Shown: piece after piece, positions 7,374 through 7,811 of the stretch | Layout: each line of letters starts with the position of its first letter | How positions within the stretch are numbered: the first letter of the stretch is position 1 | Assembly: GCF_003545885.1 (NCBI RefSeq) | Contig: NZ_QHCT01000006.1 | Span: forward strand, 217,501-225,311 | Reading direction: 5' to 3' | From: Leptospira stimsonii | GTDB taxonomy: Bacteria > Spirochaetota > Leptospiria > Leptospirales > Leptospiraceae | Length of the DNA stretch: 7,811 bases | Made by a program: the position numbers and the translations under genes | The notes under the pieces: generated by a model | Databases searched by the model: none | What the model was told of the DNA's origin: nothing | The model's input: only the letters and a program-made list of their open reading frames with translations

Positions 7374-7716
7374 GACCAATAAGTTTATTCAGATAGCTAA
7401 TGAAGATTAAAATCAGCCTTGGAAAAGAATAAATATCTACTTATTACTTCAAGATAAAATTTTTACCATCGAAAACGGATATTTAACTTATATGAGACTT
7501 AATATTCTAAACATAAAATATTCTATTTTTCTTACTAATCTCAAAAAAGAATCAAAGCAAAAACAGTAATACTTCGTCCCTGCATAAACATTCTCTAATA
7601 CAAAAAAGCTCAAGCCTTGGGAAAACTTAGTGTTAATTTCAAGTGTAGATTTCGTATCTTTCTTTTTTAATTTTTAGAATTTAGAGTATTAACTGAAAAA
7701 TATCGGGTCAGGACGT
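7364..7716. other. AT-rich intergenic region upstream of hsdR
   Basis: About 350 bases without a convincing gene on either strand, clearly more AT-rich than the flanking coding DNA. It should hold the hsdR-hsdM promoter. The best match I found on the minus strand is TTGAGA (7544-7539) and TATTTT (7520-7515) with an 18-base spacer, which would leave a leader of about 145 bases; this is weak and other AT-rich hexamers nearby are almost as good. No clear operator repeat, riboswitch or tRNA was seen. Confidence 0.4.
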
Positions 7717-7747
7717 AAAAAAGCCAAGCTCTGCGTAGCTTGGCTTT
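7717..7747 (-). terminator. Rho-independent terminator on the minus strand, upstream of the hsdR operon
   Basis: AAAGCCAAGCT (7720-7730) and its perfect reverse complement (7737-7747) form an 11-bp stem with a 6-base loop. Read on the minus strand the stem runs into six consecutive T residues (7722-7717), the standard layout. It would end transcripts entering from a minus-strand gene right of the window and so isolate the restriction operon. On the plus strand only three Ts, which are themselves part of the stem, are present, so it is mainly one-directional. Confidence 0.85.
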
Positions 7748-7811
7748 GATTGAATTGATATACCTTTACAACATATAAACTGCGATAGAGAGTTTGTCCT
7801 ATTTGAAATCT
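7748..7811. other. Right-edge sequence, no gene callable
   Basis: Only 64 bases lie right of the terminator. A minus-strand gene may end here: a TAG at 7801-7799, preceded by codons for Asp-Phe-Lys, would be a plausible stop about 50 bases before the terminator. A competing frame stays open through the hairpin, so the fragment is too short to decide. Confidence 0.25.

Noticed and set aside
7492..7569. Short plus-strand frame of 25 codons in the intergenic region
   Set aside because: No ribosome binding site, AT-driven composition (Lys, Asn, Ile) and no recognisable motif; consistent with chance in AT-rich DNA.
7415..7620. Repeated AGCCTTGG word in the hsdR upstream spacer
   Set aside because: Two copies of eight bases about 200 bases apart with no shared flanks; not distinguishable from chance.

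Overview
The window holds one type I restriction-modification locus, read entirely on the minus strand from right to left: hsdR, hsdM, a Fic-domain protein and hsdS. The hsdS gene runs off the left edge. All four reading frames are intact as far as they can be seen. I found no RNA genes, insertion sequences or CRISPR repeats. The organism is a bacterium with moderately AT-rich genes, very AT-rich spacers, weak Shine-Dalgarno sequences and a TTG start. The protein style and composition would suit a spirochaete such as Leptospira, but that is a tentative impression.

From right to left, the outer 64 bases hold no callable gene. Next comes a perfect hairpin with a U tract that ends minus-strand transcription entering from the right. 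About 350 bases of AT-rich spacer follow, and the hsdR promoter should lie there. hsdR encodes a PD-(D/E)xK nuclease joined to a superfamily 2 translocase of the EcoEI/EcoAI (IB) type. Its stop overlaps the hsdM start by one base (TAATG). hsdM encodes an adenine-N6 methyltransferase with PACGTGG and NPPF motifs. A 76-base gap then carries a sigma70-like promoter with an A/T-rich upstream tract and a 15-bp inverted repeat abutting the next gene. That gene is a class II, self-inhibited Fic protein with a C-terminal winged helix. Three bases after its stop, and in the same frame, hsdS begins.

HsdR, HsdM and HsdS should form the methylating and cleaving complex, with HsdS choosing the DNA target. 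Two accessory parts stand out. One is the Fic AMP-transferase placed between hsdM and hsdS. The other is a C-terminal extension of more than 220 residues on HsdS that resembles the SocA/Panacea (DUF4065) antitoxin-like fold. A second promoter with an operator-like repeat ahead of fic-hsdS suggests that the specificity subunit and the Fic protein are controlled apart from hsdR-hsdM. The most interesting hypothesis here is that the locus combines restriction with a Fic-based toxin or guard function connected to the HsdS extension. The parts are visible in the sequence; the link between them is inference.
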